From the NCBI RefSeq assembly GCF_029094545.1, contig NZ_CP117835.1:1220001-1284000 (forward strand): 64,000 bases of DNA, in the 5' to 3' direction. Under the pieces are notes generated by a model. The model saw only the letters and a list, made by a program, of their open reading frames with translations. It made no database searches and was not told where the DNA came from. Positions 52,912 to 61,925 of the stretch are shown here, in pieces. Numbering within the stretch: position 1 is the first letter of the stretch; every line of letters starts with the position of its first letter. A program made the position numbers and the translations under genes. This DNA comes from Alkalihalophilus pseudofirmus (GTDB lineage: Bacteria; Bacillota; Bacilli; Bacillales; Bacillaceae_D).

Positions 52912-54282
52912 ATGAAGGTAGCTAAATTTGGGGGAAGTTCCGTAGCTAGTGCAGAACAAATCAAAAAAGTAGCAGCAATTGTATCAGAGGATTCTGAGCG
53001 GAAAATTGTTGTCGTTTCTGCACCTGGAAAAAGAGATAGCAGCGACACGAAAGTTACAGATTTACTTATTCATTTAGGTGAAACATACCTGTCGAATGGC
53101 GAGGTAGAATTAGCCCTACAAGCCGTTGTAGAACGCTATGCTTCCATTGCCGAGGGTCTTGGTTTAGGGGGCAGTATTATTGCCACAATCGAAGCTGATC
53201 TCCGTGAGAGGTTAACATTTGACAGGAATCGTCCTGGGTCATTTATGGACTTAATTAAAGCTAGCGGCGAGGATAATAATGCTAAATTAATTGCGTCATA
53301 CTTACAAAGTGTGGGCTTACCTGCAAAATATGTTAATCCTAAAGATGCAGGTTTATTAGTAAGTGATGAGCCTGGAAATGCTCAAGTGCTTCTAGAAGCT
53401 TACGATCATTTAAAAGAGCTGCGTAACACTGATGAAATCATTGTTTTCCCAGGTTTCTTTGGCTACTCAAAAGAAGGGACTCTTGTAACGTTCCCACGAG
53501 GCGGATCTGATATTACTGGTTCGATCTTAGCGGCCGGTGTGGAAGCTGACTTATATGAGAATTTTACAGACGTAGATTCTGTTTTTGCAGCGAACCCAAA
53601 TGTCGTTTCAGAACCTGTGAAAATCAAGAAAATGACATATCGAGAAATGCGCGAGCTCTCGTATGCCGGATTTTCAGTTTTCCATGATGAAGCCTTAATT
53701 CCTGCATTCAGAAAAGGAATTCCTGTTTGTGTGAAAAATACCAACAATCCATCTTCCTCTGGAACGATGATTATCGCCGAACGAGAATATTTTCTAAATC
53801 CTGTAATTGGAATTGCGGCAGATGAAGGCTTTTCAACCATTTACGTTCGTAAATACTTAATGAATAGAGAAGTGGGCTTTGGACGAAGGCTTCTGCAAAT
53901 TATTGAAGATGAAGGCTTGTCCTATGAACATATTCCATCGGGAATTGACGATACATCTGTCATTCTGAGACAATGTCAGTTAACTCATGAGATTGAAGAG
54001 CGGATCGTTGAACGTATCAGAATGGAACTTGGGGCAGATGATGTGTATATTGAAAAGGATTTTGCAATGATTATGATTGTCGGAGAAGGGATGCACAATA
54101 CAGTTGGCGTGTCAGCTCGTATGACTGCTGCTCTGGCCCGTGCTAATGTGAATATTGAGATGATTAACCAAGGATCTTCTGAAGTGAGCTTAGTTATTGG
54201 GATTCATGAAAAAGATACAGACCGTGCAGTACGAGAACTGTATGCTGAATTTTTCGGTGCTGCAGTTGAAGTCGTTCAATAA
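52912..54282 (+). CDS. thrD: Aspartate kinase (aspartokinase III type, YclM/ThrD)
   Basis: 456 residues, phosphorylates aspartate (lysine, threonine and methionine synthesis). N-terminal KFGGSSVASAEQIKKV, nucleotide-site FPRGGSDITGSILA, two ACT domains in the C-terminal third (315-456). Length and layout fit B. subtilis YclM, the lysine-plus-threonine-inhibited enzyme. AAGGAG ahead of ATG. Monocistronic, with a strong terminator. Confidence 0.92.
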   Translation: MKVAKFGGSSVASAEQIKKVAAIVSEDSERKIVVVSAPGKRDSSDTKVTDLLIHLGETYLSNGEVELALQAVVERYASIAEGLGLGGSIIATIEADLRERLTFDRNRPGSFMDLIKASGEDNNAKLIASYLQSVGLPAKYVNPKDAGLLVSDEPGNAQVLLEAYDHLKELRNTDEIIVFPGFFGYSKEGTLVTFPRGGSDITGSILAAGVEADLYENFTDVDSVFAANPNVVSEPVKIKKMTYREMRELSYAGFSVFHDEALIPAFRKGIPVCVKNTNNPSSSGTMIIAEREYFLNPVIGIAADEGFSTIYVRKYLMNREVGFGRRLLQIIEDEGLSYEHIPSGIDDTSVILRQCQLTHEIEERIVERIRMELGADDVYIEKDFAMIMIVGEGMHNTVGVSARMTAALARANVNIEMINQGSSEVSLVIGIHEKDTDRAVRELYAEFFGAAVEVVQ

Positions 54283-54298
54283 ATGGTAATACGCACAC

Positions 54299-54332
54299 AA
54301 AAAAGGAGCTGTCTTTAGTCAGCTCCTTTTTG
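54299..54332. terminator. Bidirectional terminator after aspartokinase
   Basis: Stem AAAAAGGAGCTG / CAGCTCCTTTTT, 8-base loop. Confidence 0.88.
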
Positions 54333-55187
54333 TTACCCTTTTTTTGTTTGCTGTTTATGCATTTGTTTAATGAGGTCTTTCATCTCTGCTACTTCATTAC
54401 GCAGAGAAGCAAGCTCTTCTTTTGTATCTGCCTCTTTATCATCTAATTCTGATTTGAGTTCTTCTTCGTTTGCTTTTTCAACGTTATTAACGATAACACC
54501 GATAAATAAGTTAAAGACAATAAATGTCCCTACTAAAATAAAGATGACAAAATAAATCCAAGACCACCAAACCTCTGCAAAAATCGGCCTCATGACACCG
54601 CTTGCCCAAGATTCAAGTGTAACAACTTGGAATAATGTTAATAAAGAAAGCTGTAAGTTACCAAAGTACTCAGGTGCTACAGAAGCAAATAACATCGTTC
54701 CAATCACAGCAAAAATATAGAAAATAATTCCCATCAGGATCATAATGTTTCCTAAAGCCGGGATGGTCATCAGCAAAGCATCGACTAAACGACGCAGAGA
54801 AGGAATGACAGAAATGGCACGTAATACGCGAAGAACGCGCAGGATACGAAGAACCGTTACAAAATGAGCACCGGCAAAGACATGACCGGCAAGAACGATT
54901 AATAAATCAAACCAGTTCCAGCTGCTTTTAAAAAAAGATTTAGTCGGTCTCGCTGCGATAAAACGCAGTGTAATCTCAATTGTAAATATCCAAAGTAAGG
55001 CTAAATCTGCTGCGTAGAACCAATCATTATAACCTTGATAAACAGTAGGATATGTTTCAAGGCCTACAATAATGGCATTAATGATAATCAAGGTAATAAT
55101 AGTTGGGGTAAAGGCCTTATGAAAGACGATACGCTGAGCTAAGGCTACTAATGGTGGAACTTGTTGTTCGGCTGGATTGTTTTCCAT
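54333..55187 (-). CDS. NaChBac-type voltage-gated sodium channel
   Basis: 284 residues, six transmembrane helices. S4 carries repeating Arg (VLRILRVLRVLRAISVIPSLRR, quoted by position 118-138), the pore reads TLESWAS, which is the sodium-selective filter of NaChBac/NavBp. A C-terminal coiled coil (about 240-284, EELASLRNEVAEMKDLIKQM) tetramerises the channel. In alkaliphilic Bacillus this channel (ncbA) supports sodium cycling for motility, chemotaxis and pH homeostasis. Monocistronic. Confidence 0.93.
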   Translation of the reverse strand: MENNPAEQQVPPLVALAQRIVFHKAFTPTIITLIIINAIIVGLETYPTVYQGYNDWFYAADLALLWIFTIEITLRFIAARPTKSFFKSSWNWFDLLIVLAGHVFAGAHFVTVLRILRVLRVLRAISVIPSLRRLVDALLMTIPALGNIMILMGIIFYIFAVIGTMLFASVAPEYFGNLQLSLLTLFQVVTLESWASGVMRPIFAEVWWSWIYFVIFILVGTFIVFNLFIGVIVNNVEKANEEELKSELDDKEADTKEELASLRNEVAEMKDLIKQMHKQQTKKG

Positions 55188-55421
55188 TTACATAATAACT
55201 CCTTCTTGCATTTTATTCTGCTATTTCGATATGCACACTTTCCTATTTTACTAGATAAGAAGTCAACAAGACAAGCTGACGTTTCTTTTTATATATGTGC
55301 AATCCCTTCAGCAGTAATTGAAAACCGAAATCGAAATAACCACTTCGAAAGCGAGGTAAATTATTTCGTCATTCGGATTTATTCTGCTATGATCAATAAT
55401 AATAGAAAAGGGAGGGTGAAT

Positions 55422-56432
55422 ATGAAAAAAGAATCACCTATTATTATTCTAGGGGCAGGGTTAACAGGACTATTTGCTGCACAAGAATTAAAAAAGAAAG
55501 GCATCCCGTCTCTTCTCATTGAAAAAGGGAGAAGTGTAGGGGGCAGGATGGCTACAAGAAGAATCCAAGGCGGTAGAGCCGATCATGGAGCTCAATTTTT
55601 TACAGCAAGATCAGATGTTATGAAAAGTTTAGTAGACAGCTGGATGGAAGAGGGCACTGTTAATGAGTGGACAAAGGGCTTTCACCAAATGGACCTAGGC
55701 GGTCAAGTTCATCTAGAGGCAGATGGTTATCCGCGGTATGTAGGCTCAACTGGTATGAACGCGCTTACAAAATCACTTGTTGATGAGAATGATATTCTTT
55801 TAAATCATCGTGCTGTTCATCTTGATTATCAAAAGCAACAATGGCAGTTGGAAGTCATAAATGAGCAGGATTCTGTAACAGAAACAATACAAGCGGCAGG
55901 AATTATATCAACCATTCCGATCCCTCAAGTCCTCACCTGGATGAACCTCGAGCTGTTAGAAAGTGATATAAAGATGGAGCTTGCAAATATTACGTATGAT
56001 CCTTGCATTTGTTTGATGGTTACGTTAAGAAATGTCAGCAGAATTCCTCCTAAGGGCGGTATACAGGGAGATGGAAATGTAGCTTTTATAGGAGACAATC
56101 AACAAAAAGGAATATCGACCAAACCGATCATTACGATCCATGCCTCAGGAGAATGGAGTTCTAACAATTTCGATGCTGCCGATGACGAGGTCACTTCATC
56201 CTTATTAAAGCAAGTAGAATCACTCATCTCTCCTAATGAAGTAGAAGAAGTACAAGTGAAGAGGTGGAGGTATGCAAAGCCACGGTCACTATATCCAGAC
56301 AGGGTGCTTGCTACAACATATCCGAGTCCTATAGTGTTTGCAGGAGATTGCTTTAAAGAAGGGAAAGTAGAAGGCGCTGTATTATCTGGAATGGAAGCAG
56401 GAAAACGAATGAGCAGGTACTTAAAGAAATAG
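55422..56432 (+). CDS. FAD-dependent amine oxidase/renalase-like flavoprotein
   Basis: 336 residues from the ATG at 55422 (GGGAGGG 6 bases ahead); the frame continues upstream but is not credible there. Rossmann FAD motif IILGAGLTGLFAAQELKKKG, then GGRMATRRIQGGRADHGAQF (renalase-type substrate start) and C-terminal FAGDCFKEGKVEGAVLSG (FAD-binding end). Possible functions: NAD(P)H-oxidising or amine/hydride oxidase. Substrate unknown. Confidence 0.85.
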   Translation: MKKESPIIILGAGLTGLFAAQELKKKGIPSLLIEKGRSVGGRMATRRIQGGRADHGAQFFTARSDVMKSLVDSWMEEGTVNEWTKGFHQMDLGGQVHLEADGYPRYVGSTGMNALTKSLVDENDILLNHRAVHLDYQKQQWQLEVINEQDSVTETIQAAGIISTIPIPQVLTWMNLELLESDIKMELANITYDPCICLMVTLRNVSRIPPKGGIQGDGNVAFIGDNQQKGISTKPIITIHASGEWSSNNFDAADDEVTSSLLKQVESLISPNEVEEVQVKRWRYAKPRSLYPDRVLATTYPSPIVFAGDCFKEGKVEGAVLSGMEAGKRMSRYLKK

Positions 56433-56583
56433 AGGCTGGTGGCATAACTAACGTATATGACTCAGCATATGAACAAAGCGTTAGTATAGTGGATGAAACA
56501 TAACGAAGATTCGAATGCGAAAAGAAGATGTTCACTGAAAAAATACTAGTTTGTGAGTTACAGGATAACCCCCTTCTCGCTCC

Positions 56584-56712
56584 GTTGATTGGAGCGGAAG
56601 GTACGAGACTCCTGCGGGAAGAGCGTTGGCCATGGGAGACCCCACAGGAGTGCAACGACGAGGAGGCTCCCGGTCCGCCCGCGGAAAGCGAGTACCTGCA
56701 GCGGAAATCAAC
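56584..56712. repeat. Structured 129-bp Bacillus-type dispersed repeat (MITE-like)
   Basis: Ends are imperfect inverted repeats: GTTGATT at 56584 with AATCAAC at 56712, then AGGTAC and the GCGGG/CCCGC blocks in matched order. GC-rich compared with neighbours (clusters such as GACTCCTGCGGGAAGAGCG and CCCGCGGAAAGCGAG). I recognise this as a widely repeated non-coding element of Bacillus genomes by its words, but I cannot count copies elsewhere from this window. Two spurious open frames cross it. Confidence 0.75.
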
Positions 56713-56806
56713 AACTACTGTCAGGGCGAATCAGTGGCTTCAACTAAAGCAAAGTTGAGATTCCACCTGCCAAGCCTGAGGACTCGTGTTATCCCAGCCT
56801 CTATAA

Positions 56807-57640
56807 TTATTTTGATTCTGTAAACACAGATCCTAATTCCTTCGAACGGGCAATGGCTTTTAAGATAGCATCATGCATGGCATCCTGGCCATTACGTTCA
56901 CTTAAAAGCGTGATGCCAGCTTCCGTTGTTCCGTTTGGACTCATCACTTCCTCATATAATTCCCGAGATGATTTTGATGTGTCTTGAAGTCGTTTTCCAA
57001 CTCCGACAACTGTTTGCGTAATTAAAGCTGTCGCTTCCTCACTTGTTAATCCACTCTCAACAGCCGCCTTCTCCATCGCTTCAATGAGATAATAAAAGTA
57101 AGCAGGGCCGCTGCCGGCTACGCCGGTGACAGCATCCATTTTTTCTTCTGGAACGACAGTTACCGTACCTACAGCTGAAAATAATAGCGACACCGTTTCT
57201 AAGTCATCACTTGTTGAATATCTGCCAGCACAGATGGCGGTTGCTGATGCTCCTACTTTAGCAGAAGTATTTGGCATCGTCCGAACCACTCTGCTCTTTG
57301 TGCCAGATAAATCCTCAATATAACTAGAAGGGATCCCTGCAATAACTGAAATAATCAGCTTATCGTTATTTACTTTCTCTTTAATTTCTCGTACAGCTTC
57401 TTCAATATTTTTAGGTTTCATCGCTAAAACAATAATTTCCGCTTGTTCCACAGCCCATGTACGGCTTGTGGTTGTTTGAATGTTGTATCTCATTTTTAAT
57501 TTTTCGAGCTTATTTGTATCTGACAGGTTTGTGGCAATGATGTTATGTGGGTCTACGATTTGGTTTCGTATAAGTCCGCCAATGATTGCCTCTGCCATGG
57601 CACCTGCACCTAAAAAAGTAATCGTTTTATTAGTTAACAT
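56807..57640 (-). CDS. proI: Pyrroline-5-carboxylate reductase
   Basis: 277 residues; last step of proline synthesis. N-terminal Rossmann FLGAGAMAEAIIGGL, MPNTSAKVGASATAI, and SGPAYFYYLIEAMEKAAV in the dimer domain. Last gene of proB-proA-proI; 7 bases after proA. Similar to B. subtilis ProI. Confidence 0.94.
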   Translation of the reverse strand: MLTNKTITFLGAGAMAEAIIGGLIRNQIVDPHNIIATNLSDTNKLEKLKMRYNIQTTTSRTWAVEQAEIIVLAMKPKNIEEAVREIKEKVNNDKLIISVIAGIPSSYIEDLSGTKSRVVRTMPNTSAKVGASATAICAGRYSTSDDLETVSLLFSAVGTVTVVPEEKMDAVTGVAGSGPAYFYYLIEAMEKAAVESGLTSEEATALITQTVVGVGKRLQDTSKSSRELYEEVMSPNGTTEAGITLLSERNGQDAMHDAILKAIARSKELGSVFTESK

Positions 57641-57647
57641 AAGTCAC

Positions 57648-58895
57648 CTATCCTTTAATTTGTCCGTTCCCTAAAATCAGGTATTTGTTTGAAGTCAGGG
57701 CGTTCAGTCCCATTGGCCCTCTAGCATGTAATTTCTGTGTGCTTATTCCAATTTCGGCCCCAAAACCAAATTCAAATCCATCCGTAAACCTGGTTGACGC
57801 GTTGTGATAAATAGCAGCTGCATCCACAAAATTTTGGAATATATGGACATGTTCTTTAGTCTCGCTGATGATGGCTTCAGAATGTTTTGTGCCGTATTTT
57901 CGTATATGTCCAATCGCTTCATCAATAGAAGGGACGATTCGAACAGCAAGTTTTAAATCTAAATATTCATCTGCCCAATCAGATTCTGTGGCTTCCTTAA
58001 CGCGCTCATCCATTGAACAAGCAGTCTGATCTCCGAAAAAGGTTACCCCTCTTTCTTCAAGTTGGTCAAGCAGACTTTGTAAATGTTCATTTGCAAAGTC
58101 TTGATGGATGATTACTGTTTCTGCTGCATTACATACAGATGGACGCTGTGTTTTCGCGTTGACGACAATTGATTTTGTTAGCTCGAAATCAGCTGAATGA
58201 TCAACATAGATGTGACAATTTCCTACACCTGTCTCAATGACTGGGACGGTTGCTTTTTCAATGACTGCCTGAATTAAGGAAGCTCCCCCTCGTGGAATAA
58301 GTACATCTACATATTCGTTGCATGTAAATAGGTGTTCCGCCGTCGCTCGATTTGTATCTTCAATTAACTGAATCGTCTCTACAGGAAGTGAAACCTTTTT
58401 AAGCGCGCCTTGTAATACATTGACTAGGGCTATATTAGAATGAATGGCTGTAGAGCTGCCTCGTAAAATGACTGCATTTCCTGTTTTTAGACATAAGGCC
58501 GCTGCATCAACTGTGACATTCGGCCTTGCTTCATAAATCATGCCGACAACTCCTAGCGGCACGCGTACGTTTTGAATATGAAGCCCGTTAGGTCTTTCCC
58601 ATTCACTCGTCACTTCACCTACAGGGTCATTTAGTTCTGCTACTTGTTCAGCGGCAGAGGCAATTTCTTCTAAACGGTCTGCAGTAAGAGTAAGGCGGTC
58701 AATCATCGTTTCACTCATCCCGTTTGCTCTTTGAGTTTCTACATCTTTTGCATTTTCATTTATTAAAAATTCCTGGTTTATTCTAAGTTCATCAGCAATG
58801 ACTTTGAGAGCAGCATTTTTTTGATCTGTTGTTAAGTTTGCTAAAAGATGGGCAATTTCTTTTGCATTTTTTGCTTTTGTGTATACTTCATTCAT
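57648..58895 (-). CDS. proA: Glutamate-5-semialdehyde dehydrogenase
   Basis: 415 residues from the ATG at 58895, which lies 2 bases after the proB stop and 10 bases after AGGAGA; the open frame extends further upstream, into proB. Aldehyde dehydrogenase fold with nucleotide site VPLGVVGMIYEARPNVT, catalytic Cys in QRPSVCNAAET, and RGPMGLNALTSNKY at the end. Coupled to proB. Confidence 0.93.
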   Translation of the reverse strand: MNEVYTKAKNAKEIAHLLANLTTDQKNAALKVIADELRINQEFLINENAKDVETQRANGMSETMIDRLTLTADRLEEIASAAEQVAELNDPVGEVTSEWERPNGLHIQNVRVPLGVVGMIYEARPNVTVDAAALCLKTGNAVILRGSSTAIHSNIALVNVLQGALKKVSLPVETIQLIEDTNRATAEHLFTCNEYVDVLIPRGGASLIQAVIEKATVPVIETGVGNCHIYVDHSADFELTKSIVVNAKTQRPSVCNAAETVIIHQDFANEHLQSLLDQLEERGVTFFGDQTACSMDERVKEATESDWADEYLDLKLAVRIVPSIDEAIGHIRKYGTKHSEAIISETKEHVHIFQNFVDAAAIYHNASTRFTDGFEFGFGAEIGISTQKLHARGPMGLNALTSNKYLILGNGQIKG

Positions 58896-58897
58896 TT

Positions 58898-60019
58898 CTA
58901 GATTCTCTCCTTTGTGAGTGGGACCCACTGATCACGGTGAATGGCCACTGGTTTAGTCAGCTTGATTTGTTCATTGGCTTGATTGCTTTGCATGCCTTTA
59001 ATCAACATTAAATCACTAGCAGACAGTGTCGTTTGTCCTTTGCCAATGACTGCATTTTTTTCATTTACAATTTCAACGACATCATTTTCGTGAAAACGTC
59101 CAATAACGTCTACTACACCAACTGGCAGCAGGCTTTTGCCTTCAAAAAGCAAGGCTCGCTCTGCTCCTTTATCGATTTTGATTTGGCCAGATGCCTCAGA
59201 GTGCACTGCCAGCCATTGTTTAGAAGCGGGCATAACGCTCGCATGTTTGAATGATCCAATATACGTTCCATCACCTTTACCTAGCAAGAGATCTTCAAGT
59301 GTTGTCTCCCCGCTGGATTTTCCGATAAACACATTCACTCCAAAAGGGGTAGCTGTCTTAGCTGCCATTAGTTTAGATTTCATTCCACCTGTGCCGACCT
59401 TAGACCCTGAATCACCTGCATAAGCGAAAAGGTCTTCAGTTACTTCAGGAATATAGTGAAACTTTTTAGCGTTAGGGTTTTGATTTGGATTGGAATCATA
59501 TAGACCATTCACATCCGTAATCATACAAAGGGCATCGGCATGTATAAACCCGCTGACTAGAGCGGAAAGCATGTCATTATCACCGAAAGTTAACTCTTCT
59601 ATCGAAGTTGAGTCGTTTTCATTAATGATCGGAATAGCTGAACGCTTCAATAATTCAGTTAACGTTTGCAAGGCATTTTGGTAACGCTTCTGATCTTTAA
59701 AGTCTTCTCTAGTTAAAAGCAGCTGAGCAGCTGTAAGATCGTGTGCTGCAAATTCTGCAAGATAAGCTTGCATTAACAATCCTTGACCAACTGCAGCAGC
59801 AGCTTGTTTGCCTGCTGTTGTGGAAGGACGGGATGGATAACCGAGCGCAGAAAAACCTGCCGCTATTGCCCCAGAAGATACTAATACGACTTCATGGCCA
59901 AGTTTTTTTGCATAAGCAATGGCCCTGACATGCTCGCGTAATTTTGTCAGACATAGCGAGCCATTAGCGCCTGTAAGGGAGCTGCTTCCTACTTTCATAA
60001 CTAATCGTTGACGGTTCAT
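58898..60019 (-). CDS. proB: Glutamate 5-kinase
   Basis: 373 residues from the ATG at 60019 (AGAAGG 8 bases ahead). Amino-acid kinase domain (1-255): [62 protein letters not shown]; then a PUA RNA-binding-like domain (about 278-370) with [18 protein letters not shown]. First step of proline synthesis, feedback-inhibited by proline. Head of the operon behind the T-box. Confidence 0.94.
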   Translation of the reverse strand: MNRQRLVMKVGSSSLTGANGSLCLTKLREHVRAIAYAKKLGHEVVLVSSGAIAAGFSALGYPSRPSTTAGKQAAAAVGQGLLMQAYLAEFAAHDLTAAQLLLTREDFKDQKRYQNALQTLTELLKRSAIPIINENDSTSIEELTFGDNDMLSALVSGFIHADALCMITDVNGLYDSNPNQNPNAKKFHYIPEVTEDLFAYAGDSGSKVGTGGMKSKLMAAKTATPFGVNVFIGKSSGETTLEDLLLGKGDGTYIGSFKHASVMPASKQWLAVHSEASGQIKIDKGAERALLFEGKSLLPVGVVDVIGRFHENDVVEIVNEKNAVIGKGQTTLSASDLMLIKGMQSNQANEQIKLTKPVAIHRDQWVPLTKERI

Positions 60020-60076
60020 AATCAATGCCTTCTTTCTTTGGATCATTTATATTACATGCATCTTGTCTTTACTAAA

Positions 60077-60325
60077 TAAAAAACCCTTCCATCCTTATCT
60101 ATAAATAAGGACGGAAGGGTTGCATCCGCGGTACCACCTTGATTGGCATAAAATTATGCCCGCTCTAACATCCGTATCGTGGATGAGACGGTCAGGCTTT
60201 TACCAGACTGCTCAAGGGCAGGTTCCGCTACAACAGGGGTGATGGTCTTCTCAGCCGGTGAGACCACTCTCTTTTCACATGAAGTATGCGTACTATTCCC
60301 AATCAACGCACATTTGATTTAATTT
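60077..60325 (-). ncRNA. T-box leader (proline specifier) of proBAI
   Basis: On the minus strand the leader contains the T-box sequence CAAGGTGGTACCGCGG (60128-60143 region), an upstream stem-I with the specifier-loop pattern GCGGAACCTGCC in which CCT (60220-60222) is a proline codon, and a terminator stem AACCCTTCC...GGAAGGGTT (60082-60121) followed by a run of A on the plus strand. Uncharged tRNA-Pro would pair with the specifier and the T-box and let proB-proA-proI be read. Confidence 0.93.
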
Positions 60326-60330
60326 TTATT

Positions 60331-60359
60331 ATTATAATCATGCAAGCTTTTTTAGTCAA
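60331..60359 (-). promoter_or_regulatory. Promoter of the proBAI T-box operon
   Basis: On the minus strand TTGACT, 17 bases, TATAAT, a near-consensus sigmaA promoter just upstream of the T-box. Confidence 0.85.
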
Positions 60360-60409
60360 GTAGAAATCTGAAGATTCACACAACTTTAAAGCGCTTTCAT
60401 AGAAAACTT

Positions 60410-60457
60410 TTGCTACTTATATTGGACCGGGTTACACTAATAAAGGATCCTTTATTA
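60410..60457 (+). promoter_or_regulatory. Promoter and operator-like palindrome of the SDR gene
   Basis: TTGCTA, 17 bases, TACACT (60433-60438) is followed at once by a perfect palindrome with 10-base arms, TAATAAAGGA (60438-60447) and its complement, over the likely start of transcription. Such a site could be bound by a repressor; none is known. Confidence 0.5.
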
Positions 60458-60474
60458 TATGTAGGAGTGAGATC

Positions 60475-61272
60475 ATGAGTGAGTTTACACGTCTAGAAAA
60501 CAAAGTATTATGGATAACAGGTGCATCAAGCGGTCTAGGAAGACAATTAGCTATAGATGCGGCAGCCGCTGGTGCGGTCCTGGTGTTATTAGCTAGAAAT
60601 GAAGCTAAGCTTAAAGAGGTGCAGCAAGTCATCCAAGAAACTTCCGGTCGAGCTCATATTTATACACTTGATATTAGCAAAACCGAGGACATAGAAGCAA
60701 GTGTCAAAAACATATTCGAAAAAGTCCAAAGAGTTGATATACTTATTAATAATGCTGGCTTTGGGGTATTTGATTATGCAGATCGAATGAATTCAGCGGA
60801 TACGAAAGAAATGTTTGATGTGAATGTTCTTGGACTGATTGAAATGACGAGAGCGGTACTTCCATTAATGAAAGAAGCGAATCAAGGTCATATCATCAAT
60901 GTCGCCTCTCAAGCAGGGAAACTCGCAACACCTAAATCAAGTGTATATGCTGCTACAAAGCATGCAGTATTAGGATACACGAATGCTCTTCGTCTTGAGC
61001 TAGAAGATACAAGTCTTCATGTAACAGCTGTGAACCCTGGTCCGATTCGTACTCCTTTTTTTGACCGGGCTGATGAGGATGGGAGCTATGTGGCTAATAT
61101 TGAAAAGTTCATGCTGACCCCGGAATACGTATCAAAAGAAATTTTAAAAGTGATTGAAAAGCCAAAACGGGAAATTAATCTTCCGAAATGGATGGGGTTT
61201 GGATCAAAACTATACCAGTTGATGCCTGGTGTGGTAGAGAAGCTTGCGGGCAGTAAATTACGACAGAAATAA
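60475..61272 (+). CDS. Short-chain dehydrogenase/reductase (YqjQ-like)
   Basis: 265 residues, classical SDR: TGASSGLG at about 15-22, NNAGFGVF, catalytic Ser in INVASQAGK and Tyr/Lys in SSVYAATKHA, and NPGPIRTPF. It matches B. subtilis YqjQ. Cytoplasmic; substrate unknown. Monocistronic with the small Cys-rich gene 14 bases after it. Confidence 0.88.
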   Translation: MSEFTRLENKVLWITGASSGLGRQLAIDAAAAGAVLVLLARNEAKLKEVQQVIQETSGRAHIYTLDISKTEDIEASVKNIFEKVQRVDILINNAGFGVFDYADRMNSADTKEMFDVNVLGLIEMTRAVLPLMKEANQGHIINVASQAGKLATPKSSVYAATKHAVLGYTNALRLELEDTSLHVTAVNPGPIRTPFFDRADEDGSYVANIEKFMLTPEYVSKEILKVIEKPKREINLPKWMGFGSKLYQLMPGVVEKLAGSKLRQK

Positions 61273-61285
61273 AATGGAGGTAAAA

Positions 61286-61471
61286 GTGAAAAATACATTC
61301 CATTGCTGTGCGACCTGTATTCATTTTAAGGCAGCCAGGGTTAATGATCACATGCACTATTTTTGCCAAAGACTTGGGTATGAAACCAAGCCTTCTTATC
61401 AATTTTCATGTTGGGAGCCGAAAGAACAAGTAAAGAAGCTGATGAAGAAGCGTCTTTCCTCTGATGAGTGA
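61286..61471 (+). CDS. Small Cys-rich protein
   Basis: 61 residues, GTG start (TGGAGGTAAAA ahead). Cysteines FHCCATCIHF, YFCQRL and FSCWEP could form a zinc site (C-C-x-x-C plus two), and the C-terminus is basic. Family not recognised. Probably co-transcribed with the SDR gene. Confidence 0.7.
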   Translation: MKNTFHCCATCIHFKAARVNDHMHYFCQRLGYETKPSYQFSCWEPKEQVKKLMKKRLSSDE

Positions 61472-61541
61472 TAAAAGAACCTAGTAAAAACTATGGTAAA
61501 TGAATCAGCCTCCCATAAACATGTGACTAACCATGTCAATA

Positions 61542-61576
61542 AAAAATCAAGGTCCATCTCGGACCTTGATTTTTTT
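61542..61576. terminator. Bidirectional terminator between the Cys-rich gene and a small minus-strand gene
   Basis: Stem AAAAATCAAGGTCC / GGACCTTGATTTTT, 5-base loop. Confidence 0.88.
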
Positions 61577-61578
61577 GT

Positions 61579-61737
61579 TTAGAAGAAATCTAAATCTCTT
61601 TGTTGATTGATTTGCTCAGGCTTCTTTGCAGGATCATCTTCCGGTGTATAAGCAATTAAAATGACACCAAGATCTTGCTCAAGCTGACGGACAGTTTGTA
61701 ATTGATTTTGCTCTAAACGAGCTACGGGATAATTCAT
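61579..61737 (-). CDS. Hypothetical 52-residue protein
   Basis: Minus strand; ATG at 61737 with AGAGGTGATTTAC ahead. Reads MNYPVARLEQNQLQ, then VRQLEQDLGVILIAY and a Pro/Asp-rich end (PEDDPAKKPEQ). Amphipathic helix then an unfolded tail; no membrane helix. Not recognised, but conserved-looking start and ribosome site make it a credible gene. Confidence 0.65.
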   Translation of the reverse strand: MNYPVARLEQNQLQTVRQLEQDLGVILIAYTPEDDPAKKPEQINQQRDLDFF

Positions 61738-61925
61738 GTAAATCACCTCTACTCCTATTATTTACTTAGAAGTACTCTCTATACAAAACACGAGGAATGA
61801 ACTTCAATTAAAAAAATCGCACTTTTGGGTAATCGCCTGAATAACATAATTTATGGGTAGAGGACCTTAAGCTGTGCAGGTTTTAGAGAGAAAATGTGAT
61901 ATTTCCCAAGAGGGGCTGATAAAAT

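Noticed and set aside
55161-55421. N-terminal extension of the flavoprotein ORF
   Set aside because: The extension lacks a ribosome site and family similarity; GGGAGGG points to the ATG at 55422.
56528-56823. Overlapping small ORFs in the repeat element
   Set aside because: They fall in several frames across a structured GC-rich repeat and have no ribosome site or similarity.
61820-61852. Full sigmaE promoter before asnO
   Set aside because: The -10 CATAATTT fits but the -35 does not match at 16-18 bases; only noted in the gene entry.
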